NCBI GenBank assembly: GCA_027297825.1 | Contig: JAPUHH010000208.1 | Location: 1 to 19,820, forward strand | Direction of reading: 5' to 3' | DNA from: Gammaproteobacteria bacterium | Lineage (GTDB): Bacteria > Pseudomonadota > Gammaproteobacteria > UBA4575 | Length of the DNA: 19,820 nt | Shown: one piece after another, positions 6,868 to 14,530 of the stretch | Numbering within the stretch: the stretch's first letter is position 1 | Layout of the letters: the number at the start of each line of letters is the position of its first letter | Translations under genes and position numbers: made by a program | The notes under the pieces: generated by a model | The model's database searches: none | Seen by the model: only the letters and a program-made list of their open reading frames with translations | Told to the model about the DNA's origin: nothing

Positions 6868-7438
6868 GGTTGGAGGTAGCCTTTACAAGAGTGAGCATCT
6901 TGTAGAGTGGCTAAATACACTTAGTCGTTGTAAATCTCAACAGATTGTTATCGTGCCAGGTGGTGGGCCATTTGCGGATCAAGTACGTAGTGCCGACCAG
7001 CAGTTCAATTTGGATCAGGCCCTTGCACACAACATGGCAGTACTTGCCATGCAACAGTTTGGAAATTTACTCGCATCGTTATGTCCTGAGCTTGGTTTGG
7101 TAAGTAATAAAGAGCAATTAAATGCATGCTGGGAACAAACAAAAGTAGCCCTTTGGGAGCCATACGAGATGGTGACTCAATATTGTGATTTGGCCAAGAC
7201 TTGGGATCTGACGTCGGATAGCCTTGCGGCATGGTTGGCAACATACTTATCCGCAGATCATTTAATGTATGTAAAATCAGCCGATATAACCTTGACTGAG
7301 GCTAATGTCGATGAGCTCGCATCTCATGGTTGCATAGACTCCATCTTGCCCAAGCTAATTTCAACAATGAATACCTCAGTACACTTTATGCATCATACTC
7401 AAGCAGGCGAGTTCGAGCAGAGGTTAAATGCTTGCTGA
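6851..7438 (+). CDS. Amino-acid-kinase-fold protein, MfnE-like
   Basis: A small (195-aa) amino acid kinase family protein. MLWVIKVGGSLYKS gives the nucleotide-binding start, IVIVPGGGPFADQVR the GGG loop, and WDLTSDSLAAWLATYL with VKSADITL the substrate-side motifs seen in aspartokinase/uridylate-kinase relatives. MfnE of methanogens phosphorylates aminomethylfuran phosphate to the pyrophosphate that MfnF uses. The order MfnF-like, pabB, MfnE-like in one operon supports the same role in methylofuran synthesis. The ATG at 6851 was chosen because the protein then begins directly with the kinase motif. An ATG at 6803 would overlap pabB by 65 bp and add residues unlike the family. The remaining 17-bp overlap with pabB implies translational coupling. 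Confidence 0.84.
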   Translation: MLWVIKVGGSLYKSEHLVEWLNTLSRCKSQQIVIVPGGGPFADQVRSADQQFNLDQALAHNMAVLAMQQFGNLLASLCPELGLVSNKEQLNACWEQTKVALWEPYEMVTQYCDLAKTWDLTSDSLAAWLATYLSADHLMYVKSADITLTEANVDELASHGCIDSILPKLISTMNTSVHFMHHTQAGEFEQRLNAC

Positions 7439-7453
7439 GTATGTGCCACATAC
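7439..7453. promoter_or_regulatory. Palindrome between cofactor operon and MMPL gene
   Basis: GTATGTG-C-CACATAC is a perfect 7-bp inverted repeat around one base, starting at the first base after the kinase stop codon and 58 bp before the transporter ATG. As RNA it would fold GTATG/CATAC with a 5-nt loop. It lacks a T-run, so an operator or mRNA end element is likelier than a terminator. Confidence 0.4.
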
Positions 7454-7510
7454 GACCAAATCAGTATTTCGTGTTAGAATATAAGTTACACAAACGATAA
7501 TAATAAAGTG

Positions 7511-10000
7511 ATGTTCTCTTCTTTAGTTAATACACTCTCACGTGTAGTTATACGGTACCCCTATATCATTCTTCTATGCATGCTAGCCCTTGTGATCGCG
7601 GCTGGAACGCAAATTAAAAATTTAAATATTGATGCATCTCCAGATTCGCTCATGTTAGAGAGTGATCCTGATCTTAAATACTATCGAGAAGTGCATCAAC
7701 AATATGGGACAGATGAATTTATCATTGTTGGATTTAAGCCAACAGCAGCATTGTTAGATACAAAAACTATTGCCTTGGTTGAAAATATATCATCCCAATT
7801 TAAAAGTGTTAAAGATGTATCGGGCGTTACCTCAATTAGCAATGCTCCACTATTGCTACAACAAGAAGAAGATGAAAAGACTGGTACAACAAAATTTGCA
7901 AACTTACTATCACCGAATGTAGATCTGGGAAAAGCGCGAAAAGAATTTACAACAAGCCCTATTTATGTGGACAACTTGGTAAGTAAAGACCTTGGTTCTA
8001 CAGCTATAAAAGTAGACATTCAAAAGAATCACGAGTTGGTCAGCTTGCTACAACAAAAGTATGTATTGCTTGAAAAGCAAGTATCTCAAGAGTTGAATAG
8101 TACTGAATTGCTAGAACTCGAATCTATGCGTGCTGACATCCAAGCGCAGAGACAAGTAGTGAATGAGCGCTATAAAAATGTACTTATGTCAGTGCGCAAC
8201 ATTATTTCTGAGCATCAAAGTAGAGGCGAGTTCTATTTGGCTGGAGCGCCTTTAATTGGCAACGATATGAAGGAATACGTTGTTCAAGATATTAAAGTAT
8301 TTGGCATCGCTATCATTCTTGTTATGGTGCTAGTTTTGTTTATATTTTTCCGTAATCCTGCATGGATATTTTTAGCGCTAATATGCGCAGTATTAAATGT
8401 GCTTTTGGTGGCTGGAATCACTGCATTACTTGGTTTTCAGCTTACGATTATTTCGTCAAATTTCGTAGCCTTGCTGATCATTTTCTCTATAACCTTGTCG
8501 ATACATGTCATTATTCGTTATCAAGAAATTAATACTTTGTACCCGGATAAAAGTGTTGATGAAAAAATAACAAAAACCTTATCTCAAATAATAACGCCAT
8601 GCTTTTACATGGTTATAACTTCCGCAATTGCATTTTTCTCTTTAATTGTTAGTGATATCAATCCAGTCATAATATTTGGCTATATCATGATCTTAGGTTT
8701 GTTTTGTGCCTTTTTATTAACATTTACGGTATTGCCTTCGTTAATCAAATTAATTGAGCCAAAATCTAAGGATTTCAAAGAAGACAAGTCGGTGTCTTTT
8801 CTTGAGAATATTCTTGATGCCATTGTAAATAATAAGAAACTTATAGTAGCGATTCTAATCGGTATATTTGTGCTAAATATTGCTGGAATAGGCCAGATTA
8901 CTGTTGAGAATCGATTTATCGATTACTTCAAAAAATCTACCGATATTTATCAAGGGCTTGAATTGGTCGACCAAGAATTGGGTGGGACCGTACCTTTGGA
9001 AGTGATTTTAGAAGCCGCACCGGAAACAGAAGAAGAGATCGAGGAAGATGATGATGATGATGAGTTTGATGATTACTTAGCAGATCTTGAGAAAACTCAA
9101 GATGACTTTACTGTAAAAAGTTATTGGTACAATCGTAGCGGCATTAAGAAAATAGAAAAAATACATAAGTATCTTGAAAGCTTGCCACAAGTTGGCAAAG
9201 TATTGTCACTTGCCAGTACGGAAGAAGTATTTCGTACCGTTAACAAAGGCGAGCCATTAGAAGACTTCCACTTAGCACTCGTCTATTCAAAAGTTCCAGA
9301 AAATGTAAAACAAGTGCTGATCTCACCCTATGTCTCCACCGAAGGCAGTCAGGCACGAATTGTGGCACGTATTAAAGATTCCGATCACACGCTGATACGC
9401 AATGACTTATTGAAAAAAATTAGTGCAGACCTTAATGAAAGTTATGTGAAAAATGGCGATGAGTTTCGGTTAACAGGTATAAGCGTGCTGTATAACAATG
9501 TTCTACAAAGCTTATTTCGTTCTCAAATTCTCACATTAGGCACGGTATTTATTTGCATATTAATCATGCTAACAATTTTGTTTCGCAGTTTAAAACTTGC
9601 CTTTATCGGGACATTGCCAAATATCTTTACAGCTTTATTTGTTTTGGGGTTGATGGGTATATTTGGCATACCTTTAGATATTATGACCATAACAATAGCC
9701 GCCATTACGATTGGGATAGGTGTTGATTACGCTATTCATTATATACACCGCTATAAAAAGGAGTTTGCAGAGAGTAATGATAATTATCAAGCGATACTTG
9801 CTTCACAAACCACAGTGGGTAAAGCGCTTTATTTCACCTCGATTACCATAACACTAGGATTTGTTACACTAGTTCTATCAAATTTTGTACCTTCAATATA
9901 CTTTGGAATGCTCACGAGCATTGCGATGCTGGTATCTCTGTTTGCAACCTTTAGCATTATTCCGCTTTTACTCTCGATTATGAATCCTCGAAGCTCATGA
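7511..10000 (+). CDS. RND-superfamily exporter, MMPL/COG1033 type
   Basis: This ~829-aa inner-membrane protein is a predicted proton-driven exporter with the two-fold RND layout. TM1 (about 14-33) precedes a periplasmic domain; a helix bundle spans about 255-420, a second periplasmic domain 460-660, and a second bundle 670-825. The second half has the GVDYAIHYIHRY motif with the membrane Asp. At the equivalent place in the first half, ITLSIHVIIRY has Thr instead. A strongly acidic segment (EEEIEEDDDDDEFDDYL, around 506-522) sits in the second periplasmic domain. The ATG at 7511 directly follows an in-frame GTG at 7508, and neither has a clear ribosome binding site. It lies 72 bp after the cofactor operon on the same strand, with no terminator between, so partial read-through is possible. 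Substrate unknown; lipid or hopanoid-type cargo is only a guess from relatives. Confidence 0.88.
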   Translation: MFSSLVNTLSRVVIRYPYIILLCMLALVIAAGTQIKNLNIDASPDSLMLESDPDLKYYREVHQQYGTDEFIIVGFKPTAALLDTKTIALVENISSQFKSVKDVSGVTSISNAPLLLQQEEDEKTGTTKFANLLSPNVDLGKARKEFTTSPIYVDNLVSKDLGSTAIKVDIQKNHELVSLLQQKYVLLEKQVSQELNSTELLELESMRADIQAQRQVVNERYKNVLMSVRNIISEHQSRGEFYLAGAPLIGNDMKEYVVQDIKVFGIAIILVMVLVLFIFFRNPAWIFLALICAVLNVLLVAGITALLGFQLTIISSNFVALLIIFSITLSIHVIIRYQEINTLYPDKSVDEKITKTLSQIITPCFYMVITSAIAFFSLIVSDINPVIIFGYIMILGLFCAFLLTFTVLPSLIKLIEPKSKDFKEDKSVSFLENILDAIVNNKKLIVAILIGIFVLNIAGIGQITVENRFIDYFKKSTDIYQGLELVDQELGGTVPLEVILEAAPETEEEIEEDDDDDEFDDYLADLEKTQDDFTVKSYWYNRSGIKKIEKIHKYLESLPQVGKVLSLASTEEVFRTVNKGEPLEDFHLALVYSKVPENVKQVLISPYVSTEGSQARIVARIKDSDHTLIRNDLLKKISADLNESYVKNGDEFRLTGISVLYNNVLQSLFRSQILTLGTVFICILIMLTILFRSLKLAFIGTLPNIFTALFVLGLMGIFGIPLDIMTITIAAITIGIGVDYAIHYIHRYKKEFAESNDNYQAILASQTTVGKALYFTSITITLGFVTLVLSNFVPSIYFGMLTSIAMLVSLFATFSIIPLLLSIMNPRSS

Positions 10001-10413
10001 CGAGCTAAGCTGTAGGACTATAAATTAGATTAGTTTGTTTGAATGGATTGCGGCATGCCTCTTTACAGGTTATATGAGCTTATAATTTAGCCTCTGTGGG
10101 TGGTCTGCAAAAATATCTTTTCACTCTACCTCATATTGTTCTTCCAATAGCCTGGAATATTTTATTTATTTTAATATGTTTGGCAGCTTGAGAAGTGCGG
10201 GAGAAACAGCTATTTGTCAAAAGCACCTTTTGCGCTATTTATATTCATAGTTCAATTAGGCTTAAATGTATATTGATCTTATCTATTTTTTGTTTAAAGC
10301 GACTCAGCTTAGCCTTAACTGAAAATCGTTATTTTGTGGCTTGTAATCTGTAATTATTTTACACAATTTTAAAGTTAGTTATGTTTTTTAATTTAGAACG
10401 TCATGTCACTATT

Positions 10414-10439
10414 GCCATTTTTAAATTAAATGGCTTTTT
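10414..10439 (+). terminator. Terminator-like hairpin with T-run in the large intergenic region
   Basis: GCCATTT-TTAAATT-AAATGGC (7-bp stem, 7-nt loop) is followed at once by TTTTT. It lies 414 bp beyond the exporter stop codon. That is far for its own terminator, so it may end a long 3' UTR or an unannotated small transcript. Confidence 0.55.
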
Positions 10440-10737
10440 GTAGCAAATGGTAATCTGAGAAAAGTTGTGAATGACCGCAAACGACCAAAAGCGTGCATTT
10501 ACTGGACCGGATCAAAATTTATCGAGTATCGAATATTTAATATGTCAAACACAAAATCATAATATTTCAATTAAAATTTCAAGTTCAGCTTGATTTCTAA
10601 ATACAACAATTCAATGAGTTATTAAGTCCCACCATGTGTTTAAGTGACCTAGCTCTCAATATCAAAATCGCCTTACTTGTATAAAACAAGATTGAAGCGA
10701 TAGATTATCTACAAATACAAACCATCTCACTAGTATC

Positions 10738-10766
10738 TTAGTGCGGGCTACATAGCCCTATATAAT
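10738..10766 (+). promoter_or_regulatory. Promoter with embedded palindrome for the gene at 10790
   Basis: A perfect TATAAT at 10761-10766 has TTAGTG at 10738-10743 as a weak -35 with 17-bp spacing. The spacer carries GGGCTA-CA-TAGCCC (10745-10758 as core GGGCT/AGCCC), an operator-like dyad exactly between the boxes. Another inverted repeat, CACTA/TAGTG (10728-10743), overlaps the -35. A transcript would begin near 10773. Confidence 0.5.
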
Positions 10767-10772
10767 TCGAGT

Positions 10773-10788
10773 TGCTAAAGGAGTAGCA
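10773..10788 (+). promoter_or_regulatory. Shine-Dalgarno inside a hairpin loop
   Basis: TGCTA-AAGGAG-TAGCA ends one base before the ATG at 10790. The whole ribosome binding site AAGGAG forms the 6-nt loop of a perfect 5-bp stem. This could tune ribosome access; it may also be chance in such a short element. Confidence 0.5.
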
Positions 10789-10789
10789 C

Positions 10790-11419
10790 ATGGAGGTCTT
10801 TTTCAAATTAGCTGCAGAACTTATCCATACCACCAAGGCTTTTTGGTTAGTGCTGCTAGGGGCCGGTATTGCAATAGTTGCTCACAATAGAACCACCAAA
10901 CTAACGAATGACAGCAACCAACAGGAGAGAAAAAAACAGCAATATATTGAAGCCAGTCGAGAAAAAATTAGCGCGTTAAAACAGCTGTATGAATTGATCC
11001 AGGAGGGCACTTCACTTTACTGTATATATATGGCTAGAGTGAGATTTAAAATAACACGCAAACAAAGAAATTCATTACCCGATGATACTGAAGAAATAAA
11101 GCTAAAAATAATAGAAAAATTCAGCAAAGCCTCTATGTTGGTGCAGTTTTATGCTGTTGAAAAGAGTGTAACCTTTGATCATTATCACCGCGCGGTGATA
11201 AGAGGCCTTAGGCTATGGGACGCTTACCAATTGGCCGAGAATACGAACGAAAATTTCATACATCGACTAACTAAAGCGCATCTGGACTTGATCGATAAAA
11301 ATTATAATCGAGTAAAGCAGTATGAAACGGTCTTATCATTTAGTATAGGAAGTTCAGGAAGAAATATAATTAATAGCAGAAACCCCTATGAGGAACCGTT
11401 AGAAGAACTTGGTTTATAA
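10790..11419 (+). CDS. Single-pass membrane protein of unknown function
   Basis: I do not recognise this 209-aa product. Residues about 15-33 (HTTKAFWLVLLGAGIAIVA) form one hydrophobic membrane segment. A basic, Gln/Lys/Glu-rich helical region (NQQERKKQQYIEASREKISALKQLYELI, ~43-70) then suggests a short coiled coil. The rest is a charged, mainly helical soluble domain, probably cytoplasmic. The ATG has an excellent AAGGAG ribosome binding site, and a TATAAT stands 24 bp before it, so the gene is likely expressed. It stands alone between a 789-bp gap and a region of minus-strand pseudogenes, consistent with accessory or acquired DNA. A 14-bp palindrome AGTAAG-GT-CTTACT follows the stop at 11422-11435. 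Confidence 0.65.
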   Translation: MEVFFKLAAELIHTTKAFWLVLLGAGIAIVAHNRTTKLTNDSNQQERKKQQYIEASREKISALKQLYELIQEGTSLYCIYMARVRFKITRKQRNSLPDDTEEIKLKIIEKFSKASMLVQFYAVEKSVTFDHYHRAVIRGLRLWDAYQLAENTNENFIHRLTKAHLDLIDKNYNRVKQYETVLSFSIGSSGRNIINSRNPYEEPLEELGL

Positions 11420-11583
11420 TGAGTAAGGTCTTACTTATTCTTATAGGTGTTGATTATCTATGTATATTTTGAGAGTTTACAGCTAAATATTTGTATTAAT
11501 AAATAGCTACTTGGATATCTTTGAATTAATTACTAGCCTTTGATTTTGCTAAATTTGTTCCATAATGGTTGAAATTCCATAGG

Positions 11584-12106
11584 CTAAAATTTTGTTTTGT
11601 TTAAATCGTAGATGATAAAAATAGAGTTGTATGAATCTGGACTCCATCTTGGTAGGGTTTTGACATGTCCATCATTAAGTTGATTAACGGTTTGTCCGAC
11701 ACTGGTTGAAGGGACTCGTAAGGCCCATTTATCCAGTAGCCAATACAAGGGTAGGGTTTGGGTTTCAAATGCAATCCACTGGCTATTTGGAGATCAATCT
11801 GCAATACCTTGTGTGTGCCAGCTATAGGCACTATTTTGGATTAGTTGTATTTCACTCTGGCCATTAATGCCAAAGAGAACTTTGATCATAAGAGCTTTCT
11901 TTTGAGCTTTTGGGTGATGTATAAAGTAAGACTTTTGTTTTGTCTGGGGAAGCTCTGGGCCACCAATTTTCATACTTCTTGTTATTGGTGAGTTGAATGG
12001 GTTTAGCTCCATCTAATCCCGAAGCCCAAAAGGCTAAATTACCGGTGCGATTCGATGCAAATATTAGTTTAAAGTCATGTAATGGCTTGTTTGAGTATTT
12101 TGTAGG
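11584..12106 (-). pseudogene. TolB/WD40-like beta-propeller pseudogene, 5'-truncated
   Basis: Read on the minus strand from 12106, the frame gives LIFASNRTGNLAFWASGLDG, then AKPIQLTNNKKYENWWPRAS-PD and DQSSLW. Near 11862 a stop appears unless one base is skipped. The shifted frame continues INGQSEIQLI, SAYSWHTQGIAD, a TGA where Trp is expected, then SPNSQWIAFET, DGHVKTLPRWSPDS and IIYDLNKTKF, ending with TAG at 11584-11586. WSPDG-x-IAF and FASNR-G-x-x-x-W are the TolB-like propeller repeat signature. So one frameshift and one nonsense codon (TGG to TGA) break the gene, and an in-frame TAG at 12107-12109 ends it upstream. Only ~170 codons remain. It begins 19 bp after the DUF255 gene. The two short ORFs visible here are its fragments or an out-of-frame artefact, not genes. 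Confidence 0.82.
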
Positions 12107-12124
12107 CTAGGTATGAATCAATAA

Positions 12125-14509
12125 TTAATAGATTTGAGCATAAATAGTTAATTCTTCAGGCAGCAAACAAATTTCATCGTTGCATGCTTGCAGCATAATA
12201 TTTATTGGGATTGCTTGAAGCCATTTATTTTTGTTCGTTTCGATATTTTTAAGCTTTCCTATTATCTTTATGTCTTCTGAGAATACTGATAAAGGTTTTT
12301 CTTCAAATGTAACTTCAATATTTTGAGGGAGAGGGTAGGTCACTTTTTCAAACTTCCAGCCTTGTGTTCTATTATCTATTGATATAACAGTAGGTAAGTA
12401 ATCTTTTGAGTGGGTAACTTGGCTATTAATATGCCAGCCTGGCTGTAGGGTGATGTTTATATCAATGCCATTATTATGATTAGGCTTCGCTACAATTTTC
12501 ACGTTACCTTCGGCTGCATAGGTAATGTTACTTAAGGCACCATGTTTGATTTCTTCATCTGCGAGTAATATGCCTGGATAGGCTTCAGGCAGGGCATTGA
12601 TTTCGGTTGCGAAACTTGCGATGGTCTGCTTTGCTTTCGTTTCATATACAGATTTCCCTGTTCTTTTTGCAAGCCGATTCAGAGCTCTGATTGCAGCGGC
12701 ATTCGCGCTAATGATCGCTCCATCATGCCGATCTTTAACGCGAGTAAGATTTAGAAAGTTATTCTTATTGTAATTTAAATAAAAACCACCATTTTTCTGG
12801 TCCCAAAAATGTTCAAGCATTTTACCTGCCAAGCTCTCTGATTTAGTTAGCCACATATTGTCATTTGTGACGTCATACAGTGTAATTAATGCATTGATGT
12901 AATGTGCATAGTCATCTTGAGTAGCATTGAGTGTGCCGGATACTGCATAAAAGCTTCTTAATAGGTTATTGTCTTTATTTCGATTATGGTTCCAAATAAA
13001 TTCCGCAGCTTCTATTGCAACGCTTAGGAATTCGGGTTCATTGAGAATATTGAATCCATGCGCAAATGCTTCAATCATCAAGCCATTCCAGGCTGTTATT
13101 ATTTTTTCATCCCGTAAAGGCTTAACCCGATGGTTACGCTCTGTGTAAAGTGCTGTTTTAATGCGATCTAATTTTTGCTGAAGAACGGATTGGGTGATTT
13201 TATTATTTTCAGCATAACTTATAAGTGGTAGTGTGCGATGCAGAATATTGCTGCCTTCAAAATTTCCATTTTTAGTTGCATTGAAGATATCGATAGCAAG
13301 GGTATACAGGTCATGCGGAAGTAAGGTTTCCATCTCATTTAGTTTCCAAATAAAATACTCACCTTCCTTACCCTCACTATCTGCATCGGTAGCAGAATAA
13401 AAACCACCTTTAGGAGAGGTCATTTCGCGTTTAACATATGTAAGAATTTCTTTTCCAATTAGGGCAAATTCTGGATCTGCGCTAAGTGCATATAAATCTA
13501 GATAAATTTTGCTTAATTGAGCTTGGGTATAAAGCATTTTTTCAAAGTGTGGGATATTCCAGTGTGGATCCGTAGCGTAACGATGAAATCCGCCACCTAC
13601 TTGGTCATATATTCCCCCCTGGGCCATTGCATGTAAGCTAAGAGATAAAATCTTATACAAGTCTTGCGAAGGTTGCTGGCGTAATTGATGTAGCAGAAAT
13701 AGTAATTTAGGCTCGCTTGGGAACTTTGGAGCATCTCCAAAGCCTCCATTAAACTCATCGTATCTTGCAATGATGAGGTTCATTGCTTGACTGCTTGTGG
13801 TTTTTTTGAGTTGCTCTAATGTAGAATGGGTATTTAGGTACTCTGATACCGTATCATGGAGTTCATCTGCGTAAGTCAGTATGTTATCTGGCTGTTGTTC
13901 CCAGGTTTGCGCCACATCATGAATAAGTTGTTTGAATTGAGCAGGTCGGATATAGGTCGTAGCGACAAATGGCTTTCCTTCATTGGTAAGGAATAAAGAA
14001 GCAGGCCATCCGCCTCGTTTGTTTACGATGTTAATGGCTGCCATATACGTAGCATCAATGTCTGGGCGACGTTCACGGTCTACTTTTATACTAATAAAAT
14101 TTAGATTTAAAAGTTTAGCGATTTCTATGTTTTCGAAACTTTCATGCTCCATCACATGACACCAGTGACAGGTAGAATAGCCTATGGAAAGAAAAATAAG
14201 TTTGTTTTGCTGTCTGGCTATATTAAATGTTTCTTCACTCCAGGAGTGCCAGTTAACCGGGTTGTGTGCGTGTTGAAGTAGGTACGGTGATTCTTCGAGC
14301 AAGAGTCGATTGGTATAGATGGGTTTCCCATCTTCGGATATATGTTTTGTTCGCGGTTGGTAACTGCTGCCTAATTGTTGCTTTTTGTTTTCTAGTTTTT
14401 GTTTTAAAGCTTTAGAAAAATCTGCATAGTAATTAGCATCTACATTTATGGGGATAAAAATAAAGAATGCAAAGCAGCCTATGAGGCAGAATCGAAATAG
14501 TTTGATCAC
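12125..14509 (-). CDS. DUF255/YyaL-type thioredoxin-fold protein with C-terminal DsbD-alpha-like domain, exported
   Basis: The 794-aa product starts with a signal peptide-like segment (KLFRFCLIGCFAFFIFIPINVDA, cleavage near 25), so it is probably periplasmic. Residues about 68-210 are the DUF255 thioredoxin-like domain: NRLLLEESPYLLQHAHNPVNW, then STCHWCHVMEHESF with Cys114-His-Trp-Cys117, and KVDRERRPDID. A six-hairpin-like alpha/alpha domain follows (~220-660; FHRYATDPHWNIPHFEKMLY, SATDADSEGKEGEYF). The last ~110 residues, with LQPGWHINSQ and ACNDEICLLPEELT, resemble the DsbD N-terminal (alpha) domain including its Cys pair. The family's enzymatic role is unsettled; cysteines in both terminal domains suggest thiol-disulfide exchange. 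It lies 21 bp downstream of the CDF gene, probably in one operon. Confidence 0.88.
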   Translation of the reverse strand: MIKLFRFCLIGCFAFFIFIPINVDANYYADFSKALKQKLENKKQQLGSSYQPRTKHISEDGKPIYTNRLLLEESPYLLQHAHNPVNWHSWSEETFNIARQQNKLIFLSIGYSTCHWCHVMEHESFENIEIAKLLNLNFISIKVDRERRPDIDATYMAAINIVNKRGGWPASLFLTNEGKPFVATTYIRPAQFKQLIHDVAQTWEQQPDNILTYADELHDTVSEYLNTHSTLEQLKKTTSSQAMNLIIARYDEFNGGFGDAPKFPSEPKLLFLLHQLRQQPSQDLYKILSLSLHAMAQGGIYDQVGGGFHRYATDPHWNIPHFEKMLYTQAQLSKIYLDLYALSADPEFALIGKEILTYVKREMTSPKGGFYSATDADSEGKEGEYFIWKLNEMETLLPHDLYTLAIDIFNATKNGNFEGSNILHRTLPLISYAENNKITQSVLQQKLDRIKTALYTERNHRVKPLRDEKIITAWNGLMIEAFAHGFNILNEPEFLSVAIEAAEFIWNHNRNKDNNLLRSFYAVSGTLNATQDDYAHYINALITLYDVTNDNMWLTKSESLAGKMLEHFWDQKNGGFYLNYNKNNFLNLTRVKDRHDGAIISANAAAIRALNRLAKRTGKSVYETKAKQTIASFATEINALPEAYPGILLADEEIKHGALSNITYAAEGNVKIVAKPNHNNGIDINITLQPGWHINSQVTHSKDYLPTVISIDNRTQGWKFEKVTYPLPQNIEVTFEEKPLSVFSEDIKIIGKLKNIETNKNKWLQAIPINIMLQACNDEICLLPEELTIYAQIY

Positions 14510-14530
14510 ATCTGGCTTGAGTCTTTAATG

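Larger units (their letters stand above)
10001..10789. other. 789-bp intergenic region without a supported gene
   Basis: Very AT-rich, with no credible ORF on either strand by inspection. It contains a perfect small hairpin CAAAAG-CAC-CTTTTG at 10218-10232 and a terminator-like hairpin with T-run at 10414-10439. A TTGTCA ... TATTTA pair (10215-10242, 16-bp spacing) could act as a weak promoter. The last ~60 bp hold a promoter/leader rich in inverted repeats for the gene at 10790. No coding remnant was recognised, although a badly decayed gene cannot be excluded. Confidence 0.6.

Noticed and set aside
10001..10789. CRISPR array, tRNA or decayed coding gene in the large intergenic region
   Set aside because: No regularly spaced repeats, no cloverleaf-like arms and no recognisable protein remnant were seen in any frame by eye.
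11601..11831. 76-aa minus-strand ORF as an independent gene
   Set aside because: The overlapping frame carries the propeller motif PRWSPDS and continues the upstream remnant, so this ORF is an out-of-frame artefact.
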